Below are positions 44,247-52,416 of a stretch of DNA of 64,000 nucleotides, one piece after another. Positions within the stretch are counted from its first letter, which is position 1, and every line of letters starts with the position of its first letter. Under the pieces are notes generated by a model. The model was given only the letters and a program-made list of their open reading frames with translations, had not been told where the DNA came from and made no database searches. This DNA comes from Clostridiales bacterium (lineage in GTDB: Bacteria; Bacillota; Clostridia; Oscillospirales; Oscillospiraceae), in NCBI GenBank assembly GCA_004553545.1, contig SFLD01000004.1:42932-106931 (forward strand). The letters run 5' to 3'. The translations under genes were made by a program, and so were the position numbers.

Positions 44247-44870
44247 ATGGCCAAGCAGATCGCAGGCGTCTCAGAGCGCATTCTCACAGCCGCCAAGGCG
44301 GAGTTTCTGGACAAGGGCTATCCGGACGCCTCCCTCCGGGCCATCGCCGCGGCAGCGGATACCAGCACCAACTCCATCTACGTCCGCTTCGGGGACAAGG
44401 AAGGGCTCTTCTCCGCCATCGTGGAACCGGTGCTCCACGCGGTGACGGAGCGCTTCCTGACCATTCAGGAGGACTTCCGCCGCCTGGACCGGGCCGCCCA
44501 GAGCAGCCGCGTGGCGGAGTGGGAGGACGGCGGCACCCTGGAGCTGGTGGACTACATGTACGACCACCTGGACGAGTTCCGCCTGCTGCTGGACGCCTCC
44601 TCCGGCACCCGCTTCCACCGCTTCGTGGATGAGCTGGTGCGCATCGAGGTGGAGTACACCTACCGCTATATGGAGGCCGCGGGCTGTCCCGCCCGCCTGG
44701 GGGACGCCCTGACGGAGCAGCTCCTCCACATCGTCACCACCTCCCGCTTTGAGAGCATTTTTGAGGTCATCCGCCACGGGATAAGCCGGGAGGAAGCCCG
44801 GGAATACATCCGGCTTCTGAGCCGGTACCACCGCACGGGCTTTTTTGCGGTCTTCGGCCCGGCACAATGA
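44247..44870 (+). CDS. TetR/AcrR family transcriptional regulator
   Basis: A 207-aa regulator. The N-terminal helix-turn-helix (about 8-55) reads SERILTAAKAEFLDKGYPDASLRAIAAAADTSTNSIYVRFGDKEGLF. The C-terminal ligand domain is unassigned. The ATG at 44247 has TGGAGG upstream. It lies 78 bp before the first YbtPQ-like ABC gene on the same strand and probably helps control that locus or itself. Confidence 0.92.
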   Translation: MAKQIAGVSERILTAAKAEFLDKGYPDASLRAIAAAADTSTNSIYVRFGDKEGLFSAIVEPVLHAVTERFLTIQEDFRRLDRAAQSSRVAEWEDGGTLELVDYMYDHLDEFRLLLDASSGTRFHRFVDELVRIEVEYTYRYMEAAGCPARLGDALTEQLLHIVTTSRFESIFEVIRHGISREEAREYIRLLSRYHRTGFFAVFGPAQ

Positions 44871-44913
44871 GTCTGGCAGGCTGCCGGAAACGGCAGCTTT
44901 CCCAATGACCATC

Positions 44914-44931
44914 AGTTAGCATAATCTAACT
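44914..44931 (+). promoter_or_regulatory. 18-bp dyad before the first YbtPQ-like ABC gene
   Basis: AGTTAG-CATAAT-CTAACT, perfect 6-bp arms around a 6-bp centre. The centre itself reads as a -10-like CATAAT. It ends 17 bp before the ATG at 44949. The same GTTAG-N6-CTAAC layout recurs at 49578-49595. Confidence 0.65.
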
Positions 44932-44948
44932 CAAAGGAGTGAACCAGT

Positions 44949-46691
44949 ATGGCAAAGCAAAGTCCTGTCCAGCGCATCTGGGAGCTGGGCAAAGACCAGC
45001 ACGGCAGGCTCATCACGGCGGTGGTCCTGGCGGTCGTCGGCGTGGTGGGCGGCATGGTGCCCTACTTCGCGGCGGCGAAGATCATCGTGGGGCTGGTGAC
45101 AGGCGAGACGGCCCTGTCGGCCTACGCGCCCTGGCTGGCGGCGGCCCTCATCGGCTATCTTGTGCGGACGGCGCTCTACAACAGCGCCCTGTCCCTCTCC
45201 CACAAGGCCACCTTTCAGCTCCTGAAATCCATCCGCCAGCAGCTGCTTCAAAAGCTCCCGAAGCTGCCCCTGGGCACGGTGATGGATACCTCCAGCGGCA
45301 AGCTGAAGGAGACCATCGTGGACCAGGTGGACAGCATGGAGACCACCCTGGCCCACCTCTTCCCGGAGATGACTGCCAACCTCACAGCCCCGCTGCTGAC
45401 CCTTATCTACCTCTTTGTGCTGGACTGGCGGCTGGCGCTGCTGTCCCTGGCGGTGTTCCCCATCGCCTTTGCCTTCATGATGATGGTGATGGGCGGCTAC
45501 GCCAAGGACTTCGCCGGGGCCGTCCAGGCAACCAATGAGATGAGCAGCGCCATGATCGAGTACATCCACGGCATCGAGGTCATCAAGGCCTTCAACCAGG
45601 GCAAGCGCTCCTATGCCCGCTTCTCGGACAAGGTCCGGGCCAACGCCCAGTACTACTGCGACTGGATGCGCCGGAGCCAGCTGGGGATGTCCATGGCCTA
45701 CGCCTTCTTCCCCGCCCAGATGCTCACCGTCCTGCCCCTGGGCTGGGTCTTCTACCTCCACGGGAGCCTGAGCATCGAGACCTTCCTCACGGTCATCATC
45801 CTGGCCCTGGGCATGTCGGCCCCCATCGTGGCGGCCTTTAACTTTGTGGATACCCTGGCCCAGGTTGGCACCACCGTGGGCCAGGTGGACGAGATCCTGA
45901 AGGCGGAGGAGCAGGACCACGGCAAAACGCCGGTGACGTTCGAGAACTACAACATCGAGGTGAAGGACGTCTCCTTCGGCTATCACGAGGACCAGGAGAT
46001 CCTCCACGGCGTCACCCTCTCCCTCCCACAGAACAGCATGACGGCTCTGGTGGGCCCCTCCGGCAGCGGAAAATCCACCATCGCCAAGCTCATCGCGGGC
46101 TTCTGGGATGTCAGGAGCGGTTCCATCACCCTGGGCGGGCATGACCTGAAGGACATCCCCCTCACGGAGCTCTATGACCAGGTGGCCTTCGTCTCCCAGG
46201 ACAACTACCTCTTTGACGACACCGTCCGGGAGAACATCCGCATGGGCCGCCGGGACGCAACGGACGCCCAGGTGGAGGCCGCTGCCCACGCCGCCGGCTG
46301 CGACAGCTTCCTCTCCGGCCTGGAAAAGGGCTTTGACACCCGGGTGGGCGGCGGCGGAGCCCACCTCTCCGGCGGCGAGCGCCAGCGCATCGCCATCGCA
46401 CGGGCCATGCTGAAGGACGCCCCCATCATCATCCTGGACGAGGCCACGGCCTACATCGACCCGGAGAACGAGGCCGTCATCCAGCGGGCGGTGGCTGCGC
46501 TGGTGAAGGACAAGACGGTGATCGTCATCGCCCACCGGCTCTCCACCATCACCGGGGCGGACAACATCGTCCTGGTGAAGGACGGAACCATCGAAGCCCA
46601 GGGAAAACACGGGGATCTGCTGGAGCGCAGCCCCCTCTACCGGGAAATGTGGCAGGCCCACATGGGCGCAAAGGAGGGGGAAACGGCATGA
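44949..46691 (+). CDS. ABC transporter, fused permease-ATPase, YbtP/IrtA-like
   Basis: A 580-aa protein: about six helices, then an ATPase with GPSGSGKST and LSGGERQR. The membrane part carries SGKLKETIVDQVDSMETTLAHLFPEM, and Walker B runs into LDEATAYIDPENEAVIQ. Both resemble the siderophore-import subgroup (YbtPQ, IrtAB), which has an exporter fold but imports ferric siderophores. Substrate and direction are inference. AAAGGAG precedes the ATG, and it overlaps the next gene (ATGA). Confidence 0.88.
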   Translation: MAKQSPVQRIWELGKDQHGRLITAVVLAVVGVVGGMVPYFAAAKIIVGLVTGETALSAYAPWLAAALIGYLVRTALYNSALSLSHKATFQLLKSIRQQLLQKLPKLPLGTVMDTSSGKLKETIVDQVDSMETTLAHLFPEMTANLTAPLLTLIYLFVLDWRLALLSLAVFPIAFAFMMMVMGGYAKDFAGAVQATNEMSSAMIEYIHGIEVIKAFNQGKRSYARFSDKVRANAQYYCDWMRRSQLGMSMAYAFFPAQMLTVLPLGWVFYLHGSLSIETFLTVIILALGMSAPIVAAFNFVDTLAQVGTTVGQVDEILKAEEQDHGKTPVTFENYNIEVKDVSFGYHEDQEILHGVTLSLPQNSMTALVGPSGSGKSTIAKLIAGFWDVRSGSITLGGHDLKDIPLTELYDQVAFVSQDNYLFDDTVRENIRMGRRDATDAQVEAAAHAAGCDSFLSGLEKGFDTRVGGGGAHLSGGERQRIAIARAMLKDAPIIILDEATAYIDPENEAVIQRAVAALVKDKTVIVIAHRLSTITGADNIVLVKDGTIEAQGKHGDLLERSPLYREMWQAHMGAKEGETA

Positions 46692-48418
46692 TCGAGACCT
46701 TCAAAAAGATCTGGCAGTTTGCCGGAGACGAAAAGAAAAACATCAATCAGTCCGTCTGGATCAGCTTTCTCAGCGCGATCCTGTAGATGTTCCAGGTGGG
46801 GGCCATCTACCTTGTGATCCGTGCCTTGACGGAGGGCGCCCAGGGCGGCAGGACCGCATGGCTCGCCCTGCTCTTCGAGCTCATCAGCATTTTCGGCGGG
46901 GCCGTCACCGCCAGCTTTTCCAAGATGCATCAGACCCACGCAGGCTACTTCATGGCGGCGGACCGGCGCATCGCCATCGCTGACCGGATGAAGAGCGTAC
47001 CCATGGGCTTTTTCAGCGCCAACAGCCTGGGGCAGGTCTCCGGTGTCTGCACCACCGTGGTGGGCAGCATCGAGAGCATGGTCCCCATGGTGCTGGTGAA
47101 TATCCTCAGCGGCCTCATCACAACGGCCGTCTTCACCCTGCTGCTCCTCCTCTGGAACTGGCGGATCGGCCTCATCGCCCTGGCAGGCATCGCGGTCTAT
47201 CTCCTGGTGATCTCCGCCATGGAGAAAAAGTCCGCCGCCATCGCCCAGGACAGCCAGAAGTCCCAGACCGCCCTCACCGAGGCGGTGCTGGAGACCGTCC
47301 AGGGCATGAGCGTGGTGAAGTCCTTCAACCTCACGGGGAAGGGCGACAAAAAGCTCCAGGATGCCCTGGAGTACCACCGGAGAAGCAATCTCCAGGTGGA
47401 GCACGTCATGACCCCCTATACCGCCGTCCAGGAGGCGGTGCTGCAGATCGCCAGCGTCGCCATGATGGCGGCGGCCGTGGCCCTCTGGATCGGCGGCAGC
47501 CTGACCCTGCCCGACGCTCTGATGGCAGTGGTGGTCTCCTTCCTGGTCTTCAGCCAGGTGAAGCTCTTCGGCATGGGCGTTTCCATGCTGCGCCTGGCGG
47601 GGGCCGCCATCGACCGCACCGTGGAGACCGAGCAGATGCCCCGGCTGGATGAGAAGGGCAAGGCCGTCTCCCCCCAGCGCCACGACATCGTCCTCGACCA
47701 CGTGAACTTCTCCTACGAGGCAAAGCCCATCCTGCGGGATGTCTCCGTGACGCTCCCGGATAAGACCACCACTGCCATCGTGGGCCCCTCCGGCTCCGGC
47801 AAGACCACCTTCTGCAACCTCGTGGCCCGGTTTTGGGATGTGGACAGCGGCAGCGTGCGGATCGGCGGCACGGATGTCCGGGACTACACCCTGGCATCCC
47901 TGATGGACCAGATCAGCATGGTCTTCCAGAATGTCTACCTCTTTGCCGACACCATTGAGAACAACATCAAGTTCGGCTGCCCGGAGGCCACCCATGCCCA
48001 GGTGGTGGAGGCCGCCAAAAAGGCCTGCTGCGACGACTTCATCTCCGCCCTGCCCGAGGGCTACGACACCGTCATCGGCGAGGGCGGCGCGTCCCTCTCC
48101 GGCGGCGAGAAGCAGCGCATCTCCATCGCCCGGGCCATGCTGAAGGACGCTCCCATCATCATCCTGGACGAGGCCACGGCCAACGTGGACCCGGAGAATG
48201 AGGACCGCCTCCAGACGGCCATCGAGGCCCTGACCCACGAGAAGACCGTCCTTATGATCGCCCACCAGCTGAAGACCGTCCGGGGCGCGGACCAGATCTT
48301 GGTGCTGGACGGCGGAAGGATCGTCCAGCAGGGCCGCCATGAAGAGCTCATCGCCCAGAGCGGCATCTACGCGGACTTCGTCGGCGGCCGGAAGGAGACC
48401 GCCGGCTGGAAGCTCTGA
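46688..48418 (+). CDS. ABC transporter, fused permease-ATPase, YbtQ/IrtB-like, interrupted by an amber codon
   Basis: Partner of the preceding gene. Reading from the ATG that overlaps its stop (46688), codon 33 is TAG (46784-46786), directly followed by ATG (46787) in the same frame. The codons before the stop encode MIETFKKIWQFAGDEKK..., matching the N-terminus of the paralogue at 54164, so the stop splits the first membrane helix. From 46787 the frame is open for 543 aa, with GPSGSGKTT, LSGGEKQR and LDEATANVDPENE intact, ending in GWKL. Either a nonsense mutation with restart, or a sequence error. Confidence 0.85.
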
Positions 48419-48451
48419 ATTTTTCCCCTTTCCTCCCCTCCCCCCGCAGAA

Positions 48452-48496
48452 AGCCCCGCCCCGGCATCCTCCGGATGCCGGGGCGGGGCTCTTTTT
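48452..48496. terminator. Bidirectional terminator between the ABC pair and araC
   Basis: An 18-bp perfect stem (48452-48469 with 48473-48490) is followed by CTTTTT. Convergent genes on both sides use it. Confidence 0.9.
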
Positions 48497-48497
48497 C

Positions 48498-49478
48498 TCA
48501 CCGTTGCCTACCCTCGGTTGCCAGACGCCGGTACTCCATGGGCAGGAGGCCGGTGCTTTTTTTGAAGAGCTCGGCAAAGCGGCTGGAGGTGGTGTAGCCG
48601 ATCATCTGGGCGATCTGGCCCATGGTGAAGTCCGTGTGGATCAGCAGGTGCTCCGCCTGGCTCATACGGCGGCCCTGGATGTACTGCGTGACGGTGCAGC
48701 CCAGCTGCCGCTTGAAGCAGGTCTTCAGCTTACTCTCGCTCATGCAGGCGATGCCTGCCAGGCGGGCCAGGGGGATGTCGAAGGCGTAGTGGTCCGAAAT
48801 GTAGCTCACCACGTTCTGGAGGCCCGCCAGGTCCTCCGCCGAGAGGGGCCGCTCCCGCTTGCTGCCCTGGCGCTTCCAGGCGTCCACCACCAGGGCGATG
48901 GCCTCCGTCACCTTGGCCTCGTAGAAAAGGTCCGCCGCCGAGCCCTCTCCCCGGTAGTTCTCCACCTCGAAGAGGAGCTTGGACATGGCGGGGAAATCCG
49001 CCGCCTGATCCACGCTCTGGAAAGCTGCCGGAAGGTCAAAATAGAGGTCCGGGTACTGCTTTTTCAGGAAGTCCTCATAGTAGGCCGGCAGGATCTCCAC
49101 CCCCACCGCGTGGATGGGGATGCTCTGGTGGATGATGGCCCGGTAGCGCTGCCTGCCGCCCACGATGGTCTGGATATCCCCGGCGGAGAGACGGCGGTAG
49201 GGGTTCAGCTCCTCCCCGGAGATGGAGTCGTAGCGCTGGATGCTGATGCACTCCGGGATGTCCATCTCCATGCAGAAATCCTGGTGAAAGCAGAAGTCAT
49301 GGATCTTGATGTCGAAGAGGTCCCGCTTGGCGTAGACCCAGTAGTAACCGCTGCCCACCGCCGGGTCCAGCTCCCAGCACTGGCCGGCGGGGCCGAACTT
49401 CTCCGGGCAGGGGATGGGGCGGAAGCTGTTTTGCTCCAGCATGGGGCGGTAGTAGTTTTTCAGGATGCTTTTTTCCAT
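48498..49478 (-). CDS. AraC family transcriptional regulator
   Basis: A 326-aa regulator. The N-terminal ~220 residues form an unassigned effector domain. The C-terminal double helix-turn-helix is at about 235-320 (IPLARLAGIACMSESKLKTCFKRQLG..., TMGQIAQMIGYTTSSRFAELFKKSTGLLPMEYRR). AAGGAGG precedes the ATG at 49478. AraC proteins such as YbtA control siderophore loci, and this one is divergent from the ECF operon and convergent with the first ABC pair. Confidence 0.92.
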   Translation of the reverse strand: MEKSILKNYYRPMLEQNSFRPIPCPEKFGPAGQCWELDPAVGSGYYWVYAKRDLFDIKIHDFCFHQDFCMEMDIPECISIQRYDSISGEELNPYRRLSAGDIQTIVGGRQRYRAIIHQSIPIHAVGVEILPAYYEDFLKKQYPDLYFDLPAAFQSVDQAADFPAMSKLLFEVENYRGEGSAADLFYEAKVTEAIALVVDAWKRQGSKRERPLSAEDLAGLQNVVSYISDHYAFDIPLARLAGIACMSESKLKTCFKRQLGCTVTQYIQGRRMSQAEHLLIHTDFTMGQIAQMIGYTTSSRFAELFKKSTGLLPMEYRRLATEGRQR

Positions 49479-49484
49479 AGTCCT

Positions 49485-49517
49485 CCTTGCAACGATCGGA
49501 CGATCCCTTGCAACGAT
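49485..49517. repeat. Direct repeats in the araC leader
   Basis: CCTTGCAACGAT occurs at 49485-49496 and again at 49506-49517, 21 bp apart (two helical turns). The first copy overlaps the araC ribosome binding site. The spacing is that of a typical AraC-family binding site, so autoregulation is possible. Confidence 0.5.
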
Positions 49518-49540
49518 TCGGCAGACCTGGCCGCCGACGC

Positions 49541-49570
49541 TTGCCGGGATGGCCGGAGATATGCTATCTT
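49541..49570 (+). promoter_or_regulatory. Promoter of the ECF operon
   Basis: TTGCCG (49541-49546) and TATCTT (49565-49570), 18-bp spacer. The dyad at 49578-49595 begins 7 bp after the -10, over the expected start of transcription. Confidence 0.45.
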
Positions 49571-49577
49571 TCCAGAT

Positions 49578-49595
49578 GGTTAGCTGCAACTAACC
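49578..49595. promoter_or_regulatory. 18-bp dyad in the araC/ECF divergent promoter
   Basis: GGTTAG-CTGCAA-CTAACC has perfect 6-bp arms. On the minus strand the centre (TTGCAG) can act as the -35 of araC, with TAGCAT 17 bp on (49561-49566). One protein bound here could affect both directions. Confidence 0.65.
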
Positions 49596-49658
49596 AAAGG
49601 ATACCACAAAGCGGCGGACTTGTCAAACCGCCGCGCCATCGCAAAGGAGAGATCGATC

Positions 49659-50261
49659 ATGCAGACAATGATGAAACAAGGACTGAGCGTCAAGGACCTG
49701 GTGACGGCGGGCATCTTCACCGCCCTCTTCCTGGTGTTCGCCCTGGTGGGCGGCATCTTCTTCGCGCCGAACCCGGTGCTGACCTTCTACATGCCGGTGG
49801 GCAGCGCCCTGCTCTGCGGGCCGGTCTACCTTCTGCTGCTGGCGAAGGTCCCCAAGCGCTGGGCCGTCACCATTCTGGGGGCCATCCTCTGCGCCGTCTG
49901 GTTCGTCACCGGGATGCACTGGGCCATGGCGCTGGGATACCTCATCGCGGGCATCCTGGCGGACCTGACCGCCGGGACGGGAGGCTACCGGAGCCGGACG
50001 CGCAACGCCCTCTCCTACCTCCTGCTGTCCCTGGGGGGCACGGGGTCTTACCTGGTGTTCTTCGCGGACCCGGAGGGCTGGGCCAGCACCATGCTGGGCA
50101 ACGGCACGGAGCAGAGCTACATCGACACCATGCGGATGACCGGGACCACGGGGATCCTGCTGGCCATGCTGCTGGGGACGGTGCTGGCCGCCGCCGTCAG
50201 CGCCCTTGTGGGCGGGCGGATGCTGAAGAAGCAATTTGAGAAGGCCGGGATCACGAAATGA
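49659..50261 (+). CDS. ECF transporter S component, MptD/Trep_Strep-like family
   Basis: A 200-aa membrane protein with about six helices, likely the substrate-binding subunit of an energy-coupling-factor importer. It begins LSVKDLVTAGIFTALFLVFALVGGIFFAPNPVLTFYMPVG, typical of the uncharacterised Trep_Strep S-component family, whose substrate is not established. The T and A components follow directly. The ATG at 49659 has AAAGGAGAG upstream. It overlaps the T gene (ATGA). Confidence 0.82.
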   Translation: MQTMMKQGLSVKDLVTAGIFTALFLVFALVGGIFFAPNPVLTFYMPVGSALLCGPVYLLLLAKVPKRWAVTILGAILCAVWFVTGMHWAMALGYLIAGILADLTAGTGGYRSRTRNALSYLLLSLGGTGSYLVFFADPEGWASTMLGNGTEQSYIDTMRMTGTTGILLAMLLGTVLAAAVSALVGGRMLKKQFEKAGITK

Positions 50262-50956
50262 GCCGCTTTGATCCCCGGGCGAAGCTCTTCCTCCTGCTTT
50301 TGACGGTGCTCTGCGCCGCGCTCGCGCCGGACCTCCGCTTCCAGTTCGCGCTGGTGGGGCTCATCGGGGGCTTCTCGGCCCTCTGCGGGCGCTGGCGCTA
50401 CGCCCTTCGGGGCATCCTGGCCTACGGCCTCCTCTGCGCCTTCACCTTCTGGTGTGCGGGGAGCCTCAGCGGCACCTGGCGGACCATGTTCGTGGCCTTT
50501 CTGGGCCTTGTCCACAAGGTCTACGCCTGCGGGATGCTGGCGGGGACGGTCATCGCCACCACCCGGGTCAACGAGTTCCTCTCCGCCATGGCCCGGCTCC
50601 GCTGCCCCCGGAAGCTCACCATCCCTCTGGCGGTGATGCTCCGCTACCTCCCCACCATCCGGGAGGACTGGCGCTTCATCCGGGACGCCATGCGCCTGCG
50701 GGACGTGTCGCCCAGCCTCTGGGGCTTTCTCAGGGCCCCAGCCATGACGGTGAACTGCCTCTATGTCCCCCTGCTGACGGCGGCCAGCCGGGCGGCGGAC
50801 GAGCTCTCCATCGCCGCCGTGACCCGGGGCATTGAGAACCCGAAGCCCCGGACCTGCCTTGTCACCATCCGGATGACGGCGGCGGACTGGGTGGTGATGG
50901 CCCTCTTCGCGGCGTTCTTCGCCATCGAGCTTCTCTGGACGGGAGGAATTCTGTGA
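50258..50956 (+). CDS. ECF transporter transmembrane (T) component
   Basis: A 232-aa membrane protein of the CbiQ/EcfT family that links the S component to the ATPases. PRKLTIPLAVMLRYLPTIREDWRFIRDAMRLRDV (about 115-150) and TRGIENPKPRT (about 191-201) mark the coupling-helix region of EcfT. Overlaps both neighbours by 4 nt, so production is coupled. Confidence 0.9.
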   Translation: MSRFDPRAKLFLLLLTVLCAALAPDLRFQFALVGLIGGFSALCGRWRYALRGILAYGLLCAFTFWCAGSLSGTWRTMFVAFLGLVHKVYACGMLAGTVIATTRVNEFLSAMARLRCPRKLTIPLAVMLRYLPTIREDWRFIRDAMRLRDVSPSLWGFLRAPAMTVNCLYVPLLTAASRAADELSIAAVTRGIENPKPRTCLVTIRMTAADWVVMALFAAFFAIELLWTGGIL

Positions 50957-52410
50957 TCGAGTTTCAGCATGTGTCCTTCCGCTATCCGGAGGGCGGGGAG
51001 GGCGGGCTCCATGACGTGAGCCTCACCATCCCCGACGGGCAGTGCGTCCTGCTCTGCGGCCGCAGCGGCTGCGGCAAGACCACCCTCACCCGGCTCGTCA
51101 ACGGCCTCATCCCCCAGTTCTTCCCCGGGGAGCTGACGGGCCGGGTGCTGCTGGACGGGGAGGACCTGGCGGCGCTGCCCATGTACCGGATCTCGGAGAA
51201 GGTGGGCAGCGTCTTCCAGAACCCCCGGACGCAGTTTTTCAACGTGGACAGCGACAGCGAGATCGCCTTCGGCCTGGAGAGCCAGGCCCGGCCGGCGGCG
51301 GAACTCCGGGCCCGGGTGGACCGGACGGCGGAGGAGCTGGGCATCCGGGGCCTTCTGGGCCGGAGCCTCTTCGCCCTCTCCGGCGGGGAGAAGCAGCGGA
51401 TCGCCTTTGCCTCCGTCTACGCCATGGAGCCGGAGGTCTGCCTTCTGGACGAGCCTTCCAGCAACCTGGACGCCCAGGCCATCGAGGGCCTGCGCCGCCA
51501 CCTGGCGCTGCTCCGCTCCCAGGGGAAGACCATCCTGGTCGCGGAGCACCGGCTCTCCTACCTGATGGACACGGTGGACCGGGTCCTCTATCTGGAGGAC
51601 GGCCGGGTGGCCGGGGACTACTCCCGGGAGGCCTTTCTGGTCCTCTCCCCGGAGCGGCGGCGGGCCATGGGCCTTCGGGCCGCCGACCTCATGGCGGAGC
51701 GGCCCTCCGCCCCGCCTTCCCCCGCCGCCGCCCCGAGGCTGGAACTCCGGGACGTGAGCTTAAGCTACGGGAAGCGGACGGTGCTCCAGGGGCTCTCCCT
51801 CCAGGCCGCACCCGGCGAGATCATCGCCCTGGCGGGGCCCAACGGGGCCGGAAAGACCACCCTCTCCCGCTTCCTCTGCGGCCTTCACCGGGAGAGCGGC
51901 GGCCAGCTCCTCTGGGAGGGGCGGGTCCAGTCCCCCCGGGAGCGGAGGGGCCGGGCGGGCCTTGTGATGCAGGATGTGAACTACCAGCTCTTTGCGGAGA
52001 GCGTGGCGGCGGAGTGCGTCTTCGGCCTCCGGCGGCCGGACACCGCCCTGGCGGAGGAGGCCCTCCGGGAGCTGGGGCTCTGGGCGCTCCGGGACCGGCA
52101 CCCCAACACCCTCTCCGGCGGGCAGAAGCAGCGTCTCGCGGCGGCCGCCGCCATGGTCCAGGGCCGGGAGCTTTTGGTTTTCGACGAGCCCACCAGCGGC
52201 CTGGACTACGACAGCATGACCCGGCTGGCGGAGCTCCTGCGCCGGCTCTCGGTGCGGGGGAAGGTCATCTTCCTGGTGACCCACGACTTTGAGTTCGTCT
52301 GCCGGACCTGTGGCCGGGCGCTGTGGCTCTCCGGCGGCGGCCTCCGGCGGGATCTGCCGGTGACGGCGGAGACCCTCCCCGCCCTGCGGGAGATCTTTCA
52401 TGTGAGGTGA
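50953..52410 (+). CDS. ECF transporter double ATPase (fused A components)
   Basis: A 485-aa protein with two complete ABC ATPase domains in one chain. Domain 1 has GRSGCGKTT, LSGGEKQR and LLDEPSSNLD. Domain 2 (from about 258) has GPNGAGKTT, LSGGQKQR and FDEPTSGLD. It replaces the usual EcfA/EcfA' pair. The start is GTG, overlapping the T-component stop (GTGA). The next ABC pair follows after 6 bp, suggesting one operon. Confidence 0.9.
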   Translation: MIEFQHVSFRYPEGGEGGLHDVSLTIPDGQCVLLCGRSGCGKTTLTRLVNGLIPQFFPGELTGRVLLDGEDLAALPMYRISEKVGSVFQNPRTQFFNVDSDSEIAFGLESQARPAAELRARVDRTAEELGIRGLLGRSLFALSGGEKQRIAFASVYAMEPEVCLLDEPSSNLDAQAIEGLRRHLALLRSQGKTILVAEHRLSYLMDTVDRVLYLEDGRVAGDYSREAFLVLSPERRRAMGLRAADLMAERPSAPPSPAAAPRLELRDVSLSYGKRTVLQGLSLQAAPGEIIALAGPNGAGKTTLSRFLCGLHRESGGQLLWEGRVQSPRERRGRAGLVMQDVNYQLFAESVAAECVFGLRRPDTALAEEALRELGLWALRDRHPNTLSGGQKQRLAAAAAMVQGRELLVFDEPTSGLDYDSMTRLAELLRRLSVRGKVIFLVTHDFEFVCRTCGRALWLSGGGLRRDLPVTAETLPALREIFHVR

Positions 52411-52416
52411 GACGCG

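Noticed and set aside
46784..46786. TAG as a pyrrolysine codon
   Set aside because: ABC subunits do not use pyrrolysine, and no pyl genes are visible. A nonsense change or error is simpler.
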